Assembly (NCBI GenBank): GCA_038118725.1
Contig: JAYOIK010000006.1
Location: 1-64,000, forward strand
DNA length: 64,000 bases
Source of the DNA: JADHLJ01 sp038118725
GTDB lineage: Bacteria; Pseudomonadota; Alphaproteobacteria; Thalassobaculales; Thalassobaculaceae
Direction: 5' to 3'
Shown here one piece after another: positions 17,814 to 28,042 of this stretch. Every line of letters starts with the position of its first letter. Position 1 is the first letter of the stretch. Position numbers and translations under genes: made by a program. The notes below the pieces were generated by a model. That model searched no databases. It was given only the letters and a program-made list of their open reading frames with translations, and had not been told where the DNA came from.

Positions 17814-19028
17814 ATGACGACTTCCTTGAATGCCATCGATGTCAGCGATCCCGCGCTGTATCAGCACGATACCTGGCGCGAGCCGTTCACGCGGCTGCGG
17901 CAAGAGGCGCCGCTGCACTACATCGCAGATGGGCCGCGCGGGCCGTTCTGGTCGGTGTCCAGCTATGATCTGATCATGAAGGTCGAGCTTGATCACAAGA
18001 CTTTCTCGAACCGGGCCGATCTCGGCGGTATTCAGCTGAACGACATCGCGCCTGATCTTGACCGGCCGGCCTTCGTTTCGATGGATCCACCGGAGCATAC
18101 GCCGCGCCGCCGCGCGGTGGCGCCGATCGCCAACCGGACCAGCTTGCGTGACTACGAGGCCTTGATCCGCGAGCGCACCGGCGCCGTGCTCGATGGGCTA
18201 CCGAGGGACGAGCCTTTTGATTGGGTTCAAAAGGTATCCATCGACCTCACCTCGATGATGCTGGCCACGATGTTCAACTTCCCTCAGGAACGCCGAGGCG
18301 AGCTGATGTATTGGTCCGATGTGGCGATTGCCAATCTCGCGGCGCCGGAGCCCTTGGTGAAGACCGAGGAGGAGCGCTACGCCGTGCTCCAGGAAATGGC
18401 CGATGCCTTCGAGCCGTTCTGGCGGGACCGAGGCGACGGCAATGGCGGCTTCGATCTGATCAGCATGCTGGCCAATGACCCGATGACCAAGGACATGGAC
18501 CGCGCGGAGTTCATCGGCACGCTGTTCCTGCTGATCGTGGGCGGGAACGACACGACCCGAAACTCGATGAGCGGCGGCTTGTTGGCGGTTCACGAAAACC
18601 CGGAGGAGTTGGAAAAGGCGCGGGCCGATCGAAGCCTGATCCCGACCATGGTCTCGGAGATGATCCGCTATCAGACGTCGGTGATACACATGCGGCGAAC
18701 CGCGCTCGCCGATACCGAACTCGACGGCAAGCATATCCGCGAGGGCGACAAGGTGGTGATGTGGTACGTCTCCGGGAACCGTGACGAGGCGGTTTTTGAG
18801 GATGCCGATCGGTTCGTCGCCGATCGCCCCAATGCCCGCCGCCATCTCTCATTCGGGGCCGGGGTGCATCGCTGTGTCGGCGATCGTTTGGCCGAACAGC
18901 AACTGCGTATCCTTTGGGAGGAGATCCTCGAGCGCGACCTGCGTTTCGAGGTTCTGGCGCCGCCGACCAGGACCTACTCTAACTTCATTCGGGGTTTCAG
19001 CGCCCTGCCGGTTCGGATAATCCGCTAG
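17814..19028 (+). CDS. Cytochrome P450
   Basis: A 404-aa soluble bacterial P450. The heme-thiolate Cys is in HLSFGAGVHRCVGDRLAEQQ, the I-helix oxygen-activation motif is VGGNDTTRNSMSGG, and the K-helix ExxR is in SEMIRYQTSV. The style (DLTSMMLATMFNFP, FVSMDPPEHTPRRRAV) is that of the large CYP clade that includes bacterial linalool, cymene and steroid hydroxylases; no exact family is claimed. The ATG at 17814 with GGGAG at 17801-17805 is preferred to a GTG at 17754 that would overlap purH. No ferredoxin or ferredoxin reductase gene is adjacent, so its electron source is elsewhere. Confidence 0.92.
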   Translation: MTTSLNAIDVSDPALYQHDTWREPFTRLRQEAPLHYIADGPRGPFWSVSSYDLIMKVELDHKTFSNRADLGGIQLNDIAPDLDRPAFVSMDPPEHTPRRRAVAPIANRTSLRDYEALIRERTGAVLDGLPRDEPFDWVQKVSIDLTSMMLATMFNFPQERRGELMYWSDVAIANLAAPEPLVKTEEERYAVLQEMADAFEPFWRDRGDGNGGFDLISMLANDPMTKDMDRAEFIGTLFLLIVGGNDTTRNSMSGGLLAVHENPEELEKARADRSLIPTMVSEMIRYQTSVIHMRRTALADTELDGKHIREGDKVVMWYVSGNRDEAVFEDADRFVADRPNARRHLSFGAGVHRCVGDRLAEQQLRILWEEILERDLRFEVLAPPTRTYSNFIRGFSALPVRIIR

Positions 19029-19171
19029 ATCGTTCGGAGGCGTGACGGCGCGCCTCTCCGAAATCACTGGAAATCGGCGCGAATGAGCGCTACATACCGG
19101 TCCGCGCGCTTGGTTCGTGGGCCGGGCGCCGTTGTGACGAGGCAAACCACGATAGCCGTTCGGGGATAGAG

Positions 19172-19483
19172 ATGACCGAAGTACTGCTCGCCATACACCT
19201 CATGATCGCGCTCGCGATGGTGCTGGTCATTCTGCTTCAGCGCAGCGAGGGCGGCGGGCTCGGCATCGGTGGCGGCGGCGGTGGCGGTGGCTTCATGTCG
19301 GCGCGCGGCACAGCCAATCTGTTGACCCGAGCCACCGCGATTCTGGCTGCTTGCTTCTTCGTGACCAGCCTGAGTCTGGCGATTATCGCCGATTCGGGGC
19401 GCCGCGGCTCGATCGCGGACGAGATCCGCATCGATGGCGCGCCGCAAGCGCCGACCGCGCCGGCGGCGCCAGTCTCTCAGTAA
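19172..19483 (+). CDS. secG: Preprotein translocase subunit SecG
   Basis: A 103-aa SecG, the small inner-membrane subunit of the SecYEG translocon. Two TM helices (about 2-22 and 52-75) flank the typical loop LLQRSEGGGLGIGGG, here extended to a run of glycines, then FMSARGTANLLTRATAILAA. The C-terminal tail is Pro/Ala-rich. It lies upstream of pyrG, the conserved alphaproteobacterial order. Confidence 0.95.
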   Translation: MTEVLLAIHLMIALAMVLVILLQRSEGGGLGIGGGGGGGGFMSARGTANLLTRATAILAACFFVTSLSLAIIADSGRRGSIADEIRIDGAPQAPTAPAAPVSQ

Positions 19484-19596
19484 ATAAATCAAAGGCTTAG
19501 AGTGCCGTACGATTCACGTACAGGGCGTGAATTCGGGTGAATCGCCGCGTTTTTAGCGGTGTCCCGATCCGTTCTTTTCGGATATAAAACACGTCC

Positions 19597-21228
19597 ATGT
19601 CTCGCTTTATCTTCATCACCGGCGGCGTGGTCTCCTCACTAGGCAAGGGCTTGGCCTCGGCGGCGCTCGGCGCGCTCCTGCAAGCCCGTGGATACAAGGT
19701 CCGGCTGCGCAAGCTCGACCCGTATCTCAATGTCGATCCGGGAACCATGAGTCCGTTCCAGCACGGCGAAGTCTACGTGACCGATGACGGCGCGGAGACG
19801 GATCTGGATCTGGGGCATTACGAACGCTTTACCGGCGTGCCGGCGCGGCGCAGCGACAGCGTAAGCACGGGCCAGATCTATATGGACGTGCTGACCCGCG
19901 AGCGACGCGGCGAATATCTGGGTGCGACGATCCAGGTAATCCCTCATGTCACCGACGCCATCAAGGCGTTCATTCTGGGCGACGTCGAGGACGAGGACTT
20001 CGTGCTTTGCGAGATCGGTGGCACGGTCGGCGATATCGAGAGCCTGCCGTTCCTGGAGGCGATCCGGCAACTCGGGAATGAGCTTGGTCGCGAGCGTACC
20101 CTGTTCGTGCACCTGACCCTGGTGCCCTACATCAGATCCGCCGGCGAGTTGAAGACCAAGCCGACCCAGCATTCGGTCAAGGAATTGCAAAGCGTGGGTA
20201 TCCAGCCGGATATCCTGCTCTGCCGGGCGGATATGGACATCCCAGCCGACCAGCGGCGCAAGATCGGGCTGTTCTGTAACATCCGCCAGGAAGCGGTGAT
20301 CGCGGCGCTGGACGTTCCCTCGATCTACGATGTCCCGCTGAGCTATCACGCCGAGGGGTTCGATGACGAGGTTTGCCGGCATTTTGGTCTGCTCGGCGAC
20401 GCGGACGACCTGGATCTCTCGGTTTGGCAAAACATCTCTCGAACCGTCGCCCAGCCCGAGGGGACGGTGAAGATCGCGATCGTCGGCAAGTACACCAGCC
20501 TGCTTGATTCCTACAAATCCCTCGCCGAGGCGCTGACCCATGGCGGGATCGCCAACGGGGTGAAGGTGGAGCTCGACTGGATTGATTCCGAGATCTTCGA
20601 GAGCGAGGACACGGTCCATCATCTCGACGGCGTGCATGGGATCCTGGTGCCGGGCGGGTTCGGTGAAAGAGGGGCCGAGGGTAAGATCTCCGCCGTTACC
20701 TTCGCACGCGAACGCCAAGTACCGTATTTCGGGATATGCTTCGGCATGCAGATGGCGGTTATCGAGGCGGCGCGAAACCTGAGCGGGATCGAGGGCGCCG
20801 GCTCCACCGAGTTCGGGCCCTGCGAGGAGCCGGTGGTCGGTCTGCTGACGGAATGGATGCGCGGCAATGTCCGCGAGGAGCGCGGCGCCGACACCGATCT
20901 CGGCGGTACCATGCGACTTGGCGCCTATGATTGCGATCTTCTGGAAAACTCCCGCGTGCGAGAAATCTACGGCGCCGCCCAGATCAGTGAGCGCCATCGC
21001 CACCGCTATGAGGTGAACAATACCTATCAGCCGCGGCTGGAGGCGGCGGGGCTCAGATTTTCGGGGCTTTCGCCGGACAAGAACCTGCCGGAGATCGTCG
21101 AGATCCCCGCGCATCCCTGGTTCGTCGGCGTTCAGTTTCACCCGGAGTTGAAGTCCAAGCCGTTTGATCCGCATCCGCTCTTTACCAGTTTCATAGCCGC
21201 CGCCGTCGATCAGTCGAGGCTGGTCTGA
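19597..21228 (+). CDS. pyrG: CTP synthase
   Basis: A 543-aa CTP synthase that aminates UTP using glutamine. The synthetase domain (about 1-265) starts MSRFIFITGGVVSSLGKGLA and shows RLRKLDPYLNVDPGTMSPFQ, a hallmark of the family. The class I glutaminase domain shows the nucleophile in YFGICFGMQMAVIE (Phe in place of the more common Leu after Cys) and the catalytic His-Glu in VQFHPELKSKP. Length is normal. Its stop overlaps the kdsA start by one base (TGATG), so the two are coupled. Confidence 0.98.
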   Translation: MSRFIFITGGVVSSLGKGLASAALGALLQARGYKVRLRKLDPYLNVDPGTMSPFQHGEVYVTDDGAETDLDLGHYERFTGVPARRSDSVSTGQIYMDVLTRERRGEYLGATIQVIPHVTDAIKAFILGDVEDEDFVLCEIGGTVGDIESLPFLEAIRQLGNELGRERTLFVHLTLVPYIRSAGELKTKPTQHSVKELQSVGIQPDILLCRADMDIPADQRRKIGLFCNIRQEAVIAALDVPSIYDVPLSYHAEGFDDEVCRHFGLLGDADDLDLSVWQNISRTVAQPEGTVKIAIVGKYTSLLDSYKSLAEALTHGGIANGVKVELDWIDSEIFESEDTVHHLDGVHGILVPGGFGERGAEGKISAVTFARERQVPYFGICFGMQMAVIEAARNLSGIEGAGSTEFGPCEEPVVGLLTEWMRGNVREERGADTDLGGTMRLGAYDCDLLENSRVREIYGAAQISERHRHRYEVNNTYQPRLEAAGLRFSGLSPDKNLPEIVEIPAHPWFVGVQFHPELKSKPFDPHPLFTSFIAAAVDQSRLV

Positions 21229-22091
21229 TGAGTGTCGCCGCGCCCTGGCGGGTGAAGATCGGCGCGCTGGAAATCGCCAATGATCTTCCGTTCGTCCTGT
21301 TGGCCGGGCCGTGCCAGCTGGAGAGCCGGGAGCACGCGTTCGAGATGGCCGACGCGCTGACCGGCATTTGCGGCGAGCTGGGCATTGGTCTGATCTACAA
21401 GACGTCCTTCGACAAGGCGAACCGTAGCAGTCTCTCGGGCAAGCGCGGGATCGGCATGGACAAGGGCCTGCCGATCATGGCCGAGCTTCGAGAGCGGTTC
21501 GGCTGTCCGGTGGTGACCGATGTGCACGAGCCCTGGCAATGCGCGCCGACGGCGGACGCGGTGGATGTGCTGCAAATCCCCGCTTACCTCTGTCGTCAGA
21601 CCGATCTGGTGGTCGCGGCCGGCGAAACCGGCAAGGCGGTGAACGTCAAGAAGGGGCAGTTCCTAGCGCCCTGGGACATGAAGAACGTCGCCGCCAAGGT
21701 CGAGGCCACGGGAAATCGTAACATCCTGCTGACCGAGCGTGGGACCAGTTTCGGATACAACACCCTGGTCTCCGACATGCGCGGACTGCCGGAGATGGCC
21801 AGGACGGGATATCCGGTGGTTTTCGACGCGACCCATTCGGTGCAACAGCCCGGCGGCCTCGGTGGCTCCAGCGGCGGTGATCGGACCATGGTGCCGGTTC
21901 TGGCGCGGGCCGCGCTCGCGGTCGGCGTCGCGGCGGTGTTTCTGGAGACCCACGAGGACCCGGATAACGCCCCGAGCGACGGTCCCAACATGGTGCATCT
22001 GAAGGATATGCCCGCGCTGCTGAAAACATTGAAGGCATTCGACGCGCTGGCGAAGGCGAATCCGGTCTGGAGCGTCGACGCGGCGGGCTGA
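21228..22091 (+). CDS. kdsA: 3-deoxy-8-phosphooctulonate synthase (KDO-8-P synthase)
   Basis: A 287-aa KdsA that condenses phosphoenolpyruvate with arabinose-5-phosphate to KDO-8-phosphate for lipid A/LPS core. Family motifs are LLAGPCQLESREHAFEMAD, IYKTSFDKANRSS, VVTDVHEPWQC, LQIPAYLCRQTDLVVAAG, VKKGQFLAPWDMKN and FDATHSVQQPGG. The residue after VKKGQFLAPWDM is Lys, not Asn–Val, and the Cys in GPCQLES, both in keeping with the metal-dependent or mixed class; the class is not certain. Presence of this gene shows a Gram-negative envelope. Confidence 0.97.
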   Translation: MSVAAPWRVKIGALEIANDLPFVLLAGPCQLESREHAFEMADALTGICGELGIGLIYKTSFDKANRSSLSGKRGIGMDKGLPIMAELRERFGCPVVTDVHEPWQCAPTADAVDVLQIPAYLCRQTDLVVAAGETGKAVNVKKGQFLAPWDMKNVAAKVEATGNRNILLTERGTSFGYNTLVSDMRGLPEMARTGYPVVFDATHSVQQPGGLGGSSGGDRTMVPVLARAALAVGVAAVFLETHEDPDNAPSDGPNMVHLKDMPALLKTLKAFDALAKANPVWSVDAAG

Positions 22092-22124
22092 TACACTACC
22101 CGTCTGTGCTGGGGGAGTGGCGCG

Positions 22125-22823
22125 GTGCCGGAAATTCTCAACTGTTTCCCGCTTACGGTGTTCAAGGACGGGCTAGGCCTTGAGCGGGCCTATCGCCACA
22201 AACTTGGCGATTTCATCACCCAGAGCTATCGCGACGGCGTGAAAACGGGACAATCGAACCGGGCCGCCTGGACCGGCGATAAGAACGGCTGGGAGTTTCT
22301 GCACGAGGAGGCGGTCTTCGCCGCCTTTTTCAAGGCCGTGCACAATAGCCTGCGGGCATATCTCGACATGCTGTCGGTGAACGGCGAGAGGGTCGCCCTG
22401 CACTACACCCGATCCTGGGGGACCGTCAGTGAGCGGGGCCAGAGCATTCGGCGGCACCGACACAATCAGTCGCATATCTCGGTCGTGTATTATCCGGTCA
22501 AGGACGCGAATACCGGGAACCTGATTTTCCACATGCCCGACCCTCTGAACGAGCTTTCACCGGGTTTGTTCGAGCCACACGCCGTCAATCAGGGGCTGCT
22601 GAAGGCCTCGACGCCGCTGAACAGCGAGATGGTGGATCTACCGGTGGCCGAGGACGATATCGTGATTTTCCCGTCCAAGACCTATCACGGCACCGAGCCC
22701 AACAATACCGACGGTCGGCGGATCTCCATCGCGATCGACGTGGTCATGACGCTGAGCGATTCGACGGGGGTGGAGTACCTGTTGCCGCCGGTCGGACGTT
22801 GGCGGGAGGCTGGCGGGGATTGA
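22125..22823 (+). CDS. Putative 2OG-Fe(II) oxygenase, TIGR02466-like
   Basis: A 232-aa protein of the cupin-fold 2OG-Fe(II) oxygenase family TIGR02466. The expected metal and cosubstrate motifs are present: RRHRHNQSHISVVYYPVKDA (about 110-129), DDIVIFPSKTYHGTEPNN (about 183-200, with the distal His) and RRISIAIDVVMT carrying the 2OG-binding Arg. The substrate of this family is not established. It starts with GTG at 22125, preceded by GGGGGAG at 22111-22117. It lies between kdsA and eno and converges on a cupin gene with a 21-bp gap. Confidence 0.8.
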   Translation: MPEILNCFPLTVFKDGLGLERAYRHKLGDFITQSYRDGVKTGQSNRAAWTGDKNGWEFLHEEAVFAAFFKAVHNSLRAYLDMLSVNGERVALHYTRSWGTVSERGQSIRRHRHNQSHISVVYYPVKDANTGNLIFHMPDPLNELSPGLFEPHAVNQGLLKASTPLNSEMVDLPVAEDDIVIFPSKTYHGTEPNNTDGRRISIAIDVVMTLSDSTGVEYLLPPVGRWREAGGD

Positions 22824-22844
22824 ATCTCGATCGATCTCGAAAGG

Positions 22845-23321
22845 TTAAACCGGTTCTCCGTTCTTTCGCGTGAAGACGTATCCGGTGCCGGTGTAACTGC
22901 CGACGAGATCGACATCGGGATAGCTGCAAGTGTCGCCGGGCGTGCGGTCCCCGACTTCAAGATAAACCACGTCCTCGTCGGTATTGTTGGCGAGCATGTG
23001 GCCGTTGCTCTCGCCCGCGGCGAAACCGGCGCATTGCCCGGGGCCGATCGTCGTTTCGCCCGCGTCGGTGACCAGGGTCGCGGTGCCGGATAGGACATAG
23101 ATGAACTCGTCCTGCTTGCTGTGCCAATGACGGAGGGACGAGCCGCTTCGGGGTTTGAGGGTGACCAGATTGACGCCGAAATTGGCGAGGCCGGCATGAT
23201 TGCCGAGCCGGCGCTTGTGACGCTCCTCGCAAATCTCCTTCAGCGCGCCGGGATAGGATGCCCCGGTGACGGCCTCGACATCCGAAGGCGAGAAGACGAC
23301 GGCGTTGTTGGCGTTTGACAT
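22845..23321 (-). CDS. Cupin-domain protein
   Basis: A 158-aa single-domain cupin. Cupin motif 1 is SSLRHWHSKQDEFIYVLSG (about 62-80, His-His-Glu metal ligands) and motif 2 begins GQCAGFAAGESNGHMLANN (about 94-112). The residues after it, DEDVVYLEVGDRTPGDTC and SYPDVDLVG, are common in a widespread group of unassigned cupins. Its reaction is unknown. It diverges from eno. Confidence 0.85.
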   Translation of the reverse strand: MSNANNAVVFSPSDVEAVTGASYPGALKEICEERHKRRLGNHAGLANFGVNLVTLKPRSGSSLRHWHSKQDEFIYVLSGTATLVTDAGETTIGPGQCAGFAAGESNGHMLANNTDEDVVYLEVGDRTPGDTCSYPDVDLVGSYTGTGYVFTRKNGEPV

Positions 23322-23483
23322 AATTGAAAACTCCCAGGGACGGTCATGGCGCCGATGATCGCATTCATGGAGAGGCTGTCAATCTCCGGGGCGGTGTTCA
23401 GTCGACGCGGTTCTTGATTGCCGAAACGGGCCTCGGACGCTATTCCTCCGCCACAATTCATTCCGCCACTTCGGAGCCGCGTC

Positions 23484-24761
23484 ATGAGCGCCATTCTCGA
23501 TATCCACGCCCGCGAAATCATCGATAGCCGGGGTAACCCGACGGTCGAGGTGGATGTGCATCTCGATAGCGGCGTCATGGGCCGCGCCGCGGTGCCCTCC
23601 GGGGCATCCACGGGAGCCTACGAGGCGCTTGAACTGAGGGACGGCGACAAGTTCCGCTATGGCGGCAAGGGCGTCACCCAGGCCGTGGACGCGATCAACG
23701 GCGAGATCTTCGACGCGCTTTCCGGGCGCGACGCGAGCGAGCAGATCGCCATCGACGCGGCCATGCTCGACCTGGACGGGACCGAGAACAAGGCTAGACT
23801 GGGCGCCAACGCGACCTTGGGCGTGAGCCTCGCGGTGGCCAAGGCGGCGGCGGCGCATCTGGAGGTACCGCTTTATCGCTATATCGGCGGCGCCTTTGCC
23901 CATGTCCTGCCGACGCCGATGATGAACATCATCAATGGCGGCGCGCATGCCGACAACCCGATCGATTTTCAGGAGTTCATGATCATGCCGGTTTCCTCCG
24001 AGACCGTCGCCGACGCGGTCAGGACGGGTTCCGAGATCTTCCACGCGCTTCGCGCGGCGCTCAAGGATGCCGGGCATAACACCAATGTCGGCGACGAGGG
24101 CGGCTTCGCGCCGAACCTTTCGAATGCCGACGAGGCGCTGGGCTTCGTGATGAAGGCGATCGAGGCGGCGGGCTACCGGCCCGGCGAGGATGTGGCGATC
24201 GCGCTCGATCCGGCTTCCACCGAGTTTTTCAAGGACGGCCAGTATGTTCTCGCGGGCGAGGGGCGTACCCTCGACTCGGACGGCATGATCAAGCTCTATG
24301 CCGATCTTTGCGCGCGCTATCCGATCGTCTCGATTGAGGACGCGCTGGCCGAGGACGATTGGGACGGCTTCACGGCGCTCACCAGGGAGATCGGCGACAA
24401 GGTGCAAATCGTCGGCGATGATCTGTTCGTCACGAACCCCAGCCGCCTGCGCGAGGGGATCGCCAAGGGCGCGGCGAATTCCGTATTGGTCAAGGTCAAC
24501 CAGATCGGCACCCTGACCGAGACCCTGGAGTGCATTTCCACCGCCCATCGCGCGGGCTATTCCACGGTGATCTCGCATCGTTCCGGCGAGACAGAGGACG
24601 CCACCATCGCCGATCTGGCGGTGGCGGTGAACGCGGGACAGATCAAGACCGGCTCGCTTTCACGCTCGGACCGGACGGCGAAGTATAACCAACTGATCCG
24701 AATCGAACAGGAGCTCGGCCCCGCGGCGGCCTATGCGGGGCGGAGCACGCTTCGCGGCTGA
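23484..24761 (+). CDS. eno: Enolase (phosphopyruvate hydratase)
   Basis: A 425-aa enolase that converts 2-phosphoglycerate to phosphoenolpyruvate in glycolysis and gluconeogenesis. Signature motifs are EIIDSRGNPTVEVDV, VPSGASTGAYEALELRDGD, MNIINGGAHADNPIDFQEFM, NVGDEGGFAPNL, SIEDALAEDDWDG with DDLFVTN, the catalytic Lys in VLVKVNQIGTLTET, and SHRSGETEDATIADLAVA. The ATG at 23484 gives the family-normal N terminus MSAILDIHARE; an in-frame upstream ATG is not needed. It is followed by ftsB, the usual alphaproteobacterial neighbour. Confidence 0.98.
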   Translation: MSAILDIHAREIIDSRGNPTVEVDVHLDSGVMGRAAVPSGASTGAYEALELRDGDKFRYGGKGVTQAVDAINGEIFDALSGRDASEQIAIDAAMLDLDGTENKARLGANATLGVSLAVAKAAAAHLEVPLYRYIGGAFAHVLPTPMMNIINGGAHADNPIDFQEFMIMPVSSETVADAVRTGSEIFHALRAALKDAGHNTNVGDEGGFAPNLSNADEALGFVMKAIEAAGYRPGEDVAIALDPASTEFFKDGQYVLAGEGRTLDSDGMIKLYADLCARYPIVSIEDALAEDDWDGFTALTREIGDKVQIVGDDLFVTNPSRLREGIAKGAANSVLVKVNQIGTLTETLECISTAHRAGYSTVISHRSGETEDATIADLAVAVNAGQIKTGSLSRSDRTAKYNQLIRIEQELGPAAAYAGRSTLRG

Positions 24762-24871
24762 TCCTTCCACGTGACCCGCCGAATCGGTGGCGCTATCACC
24801 TTGGATTCGTGTTTCTTTCTTGTTGACCCTCCGATTCGCTAGTGATTCAATCCGGCGAATCGGAGACATCC

Positions 24872-25186
24872 ATGGCCGCAATTGATATTCGCAGACGCGT
24901 CAGGCGCATGGCCGGCCCTACCTTGGGTTGCCTGCTGGCCGCGTATTTCGTCTATCACTCCATCCAGGGCGATCACGGCGCCCTGGCATGGCGACAGCTG
25001 GATCTGTTGATCACAGAGGCGGAAAGCTCGCTCGCGACCCTGGAAGAACAACGCACCGCGCTCGAGCGACGGGTGCGGATGCTGCGTCCGGATAGCCTTG
25101 ATCCCGACATGGTCGAGGAACAGGGCCGCCGGATGCTCAATTTCTCCCATCCCGACGACGTGATCCTCATTCCGAAAAGCGAGTAG
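24872..25186 (+). CDS. ftsB: FtsB/DivIC-like septum formation initiator
   Basis: A 104-aa bitopic inner-membrane cell-division protein. It has a short basic cytoplasmic N terminus (IDIRRRVRRM), one TM segment (TLGCLLAAYFVYHSI, about 15-30), then a periplasmic coiled coil (LLITEAESSLATLEEQRTAL) and the conserved end DMVEEQGRRMLNFSHPDDV. In other bacteria FtsB joins FtsL and FtsQ at the septum. The ATG at 24872 follows GGAG; an upstream GTG is less likely. Its 3' end faces the M81 peptidase gene with a gap of about 19 bp. The pdh genes usual after ftsB are absent here. Confidence 0.9.
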   Translation: MAAIDIRRRVRRMAGPTLGCLLAAYFVYHSIQGDHGALAWRQLDLLITEAESSLATLEEQRTALERRVRMLRPDSLDPDMVEEQGRRMLNFSHPDDVILIPKSE

Positions 25187-25205
25187 GCTCGTCGGGAAGA
25201 GCGCC

Positions 25206-26666
25206 TCAGGTGATGGGAAACACCCCCGGGCGCGCGCGGCGAAAGGGGAGGGTGTCGAGCAGGGCCGGGCCCCAGTCGGGCGTGTCGACGATGATGATCT
25301 CCGCCGCCTCTTCTTCCCAGATCGCGCGGAAATGCGTCTTCGAGCGCAGGACCACGATATCGAAATCGTGGTGATCCAAGCCGAATTGCTCAAACGGGTC
25401 GAGATTGATCGCCGATAGATTAGCCGAGATCAGCCAGATCACGATTTCCCCGGTCCGGATCACGGCGGTGGCGCCAAGCTCCACCGGACGGCCCCGACCC
25501 ATCTTGCCTCCCATGGCGAAGGTTTTCTCGCCGGCCCATTCCACGGTGCCCGTCACGCTCACCGGGCCGCCGGCCTTCTCCGAGCTGTGGCTGCCCACCG
25601 TCAGGGTGACGGTAGCGCCGGTTCCGGCGGCCAGCGCTTGCTCGGCGGCGCGCGGATCCCAGATATAGGGCACCGCCGCCTTCACCTCGGGCGTCTCGAG
25701 CAGCGCCCGCAAGGTATAGGTCGAGTCGTTCATGCGGTCGGCGTGCTCCAGGATCACGACGGGCTTGTCCGCTCCAGTCGCCACCGATTTGGCGCGAGCA
25801 AGACCGTCCTCCACGGTGAAGACGCTGTCGCGAGGATAGAGGGCTTCCCGGCGCTCCCAGATCAGCGCGGCCATTTCCTCGGCGGCGGCGGCGGCGATCG
25901 CGGGATCGGCGTCACTGGTCGCCAGGATCGATATGCCGATCTGGGGCACGTCGGCATAGGCGAAGCCCATGACGACCGAGCAATCCAGCAGGCCGGGCGT
26001 TTCCGCCTCGCGCCGCCGCGCCTCGGCCATGACATCCGACAGCGGCGCCACCGGGGTCGCGGTGAAGATCGAGGGCAGGGTGATCGGCACCTTTCGGAGC
26101 ACGGTGTGGGGCGCGAGCGCGCCGCGTAGCTTGCCGATCAGGATTGTCGCCACCCGATGCGCGGTTTCACCCATGTCGATATGTGGGCTTTCGTGATAGG
26201 CGCTCATCACCTCGGCCAAGCCGACCAGTTCCGGGTCGAGATTGCCGTGCAAGTCGAACGCGACGCCGATCGGCAAGTCATCACCGATGCGGGCACGCAG
26301 GCCCTTCAGAAAATCGAGATCCGTGCGTCCGCCGACCGTCACCAGCGCGCCGTGCAGGCCAAGCAGCAAACCATCGATGTCGTCCCTGATCGCCAGCACG
26401 CCGTCGGCTATCTCGGCGAGGAAGTGGTCGAAGGCCTCTTCGCTCGCCGCCGCCGCCGCGCCGGCCTCGGAATAGACCAGGGGCACCGCTTCGACATTCA
26501 AGGCGGCGCAGGCATCCAGAAACCCGCCGGGTACCGTGTTGGTTCCGGCGAAGGACGACGTCAGCGCCGCCCCGCGCTTGGCCAGACGCTCGAACTCGGC
26601 GAGGCTGGTGGGTTCCGGCAAAAAGGTCACGGATTCAAGGTTGAAACCGGCAACGGCGAGGCGCAT
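25206..26666 (-). CDS. M81-family metallopeptidase (MlrC-like)
   Basis: A 486-aa protein of the M81/MlrC family. MlrC of sphingomonads breaks down linearised microcystin, but most relatives in other bacteria have unknown peptide or amide substrates. Likely zinc-site motifs are GLLLGLHGALV, FDLHGNLDP and SAYHESPHIDMGETAHR (about 115-180). The C-terminal domain has LEHADRMNDSTYTLRALLE and VWLISANLSAIN-type strands ending in TPDWGPALLD. The ATG at 26666 has GGAAG in front of it; earlier starts lack support. It diverges from the isovaleryl-CoA dehydrogenase gene. Confidence 0.85.
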   Translation of the reverse strand: MRLAVAGFNLESVTFLPEPTSLAEFERLAKRGAALTSSFAGTNTVPGGFLDACAALNVEAVPLVYSEAGAAAAASEEAFDHFLAEIADGVLAIRDDIDGLLLGLHGALVTVGGRTDLDFLKGLRARIGDDLPIGVAFDLHGNLDPELVGLAEVMSAYHESPHIDMGETAHRVATILIGKLRGALAPHTVLRKVPITLPSIFTATPVAPLSDVMAEARRREAETPGLLDCSVVMGFAYADVPQIGISILATSDADPAIAAAAAEEMAALIWERREALYPRDSVFTVEDGLARAKSVATGADKPVVILEHADRMNDSTYTLRALLETPEVKAAVPYIWDPRAAEQALAAGTGATVTLTVGSHSSEKAGGPVSVTGTVEWAGEKTFAMGGKMGRGRPVELGATAVIRTGEIVIWLISANLSAINLDPFEQFGLDHHDFDIVVLRSKTHFRAIWEEEAAEIIIVDTPDWGPALLDTLPFRRARPGVFPIT

Positions 26667-26801
26667 GGGGTACTTCCTTTCAGTGGCGCGACAGTATCGC
26701 ATTTTCGCGGCGCGGTCGGGCGGATTTCGCGGCGGTCGATTGCTTGATCCCGGTTGCCAAGTGCATGGCTTGCCGCGACACTGCGGCCAAGATGGCGTTC
26801 A

Positions 26802-26842
26802 ATATACCGAGGCAATACACCGAGGCTTGACGATATACCGAG
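26802..26842. promoter_or_regulatory. Three ATAYACCGAG direct repeats upstream of the acyl-CoA dehydrogenase gene
   Basis: ATATACCGAG occurs at 26802-26811 and 26833-26842, with ATACACCGAG at 26815-26824. The repeats lie 28-68 bp before the ATG at 26870 in the region shared with the divergent M81 gene. They look like an operator. No regulator gene is nearby, and this is inference from pattern only. Confidence 0.35.
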
Positions 26843-26869
26843 CGCGGGACCGCCTGAACGGAGAGAGTG

Positions 26870-28038
<1,169 letters not shown>

Positions 28039-28042
<4 letters not shown>

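Noticed and set aside
19639..21174. Long antisense open frame opposite pyrG
   Set aside because: Same reason: the CTP synthase frame is certain.
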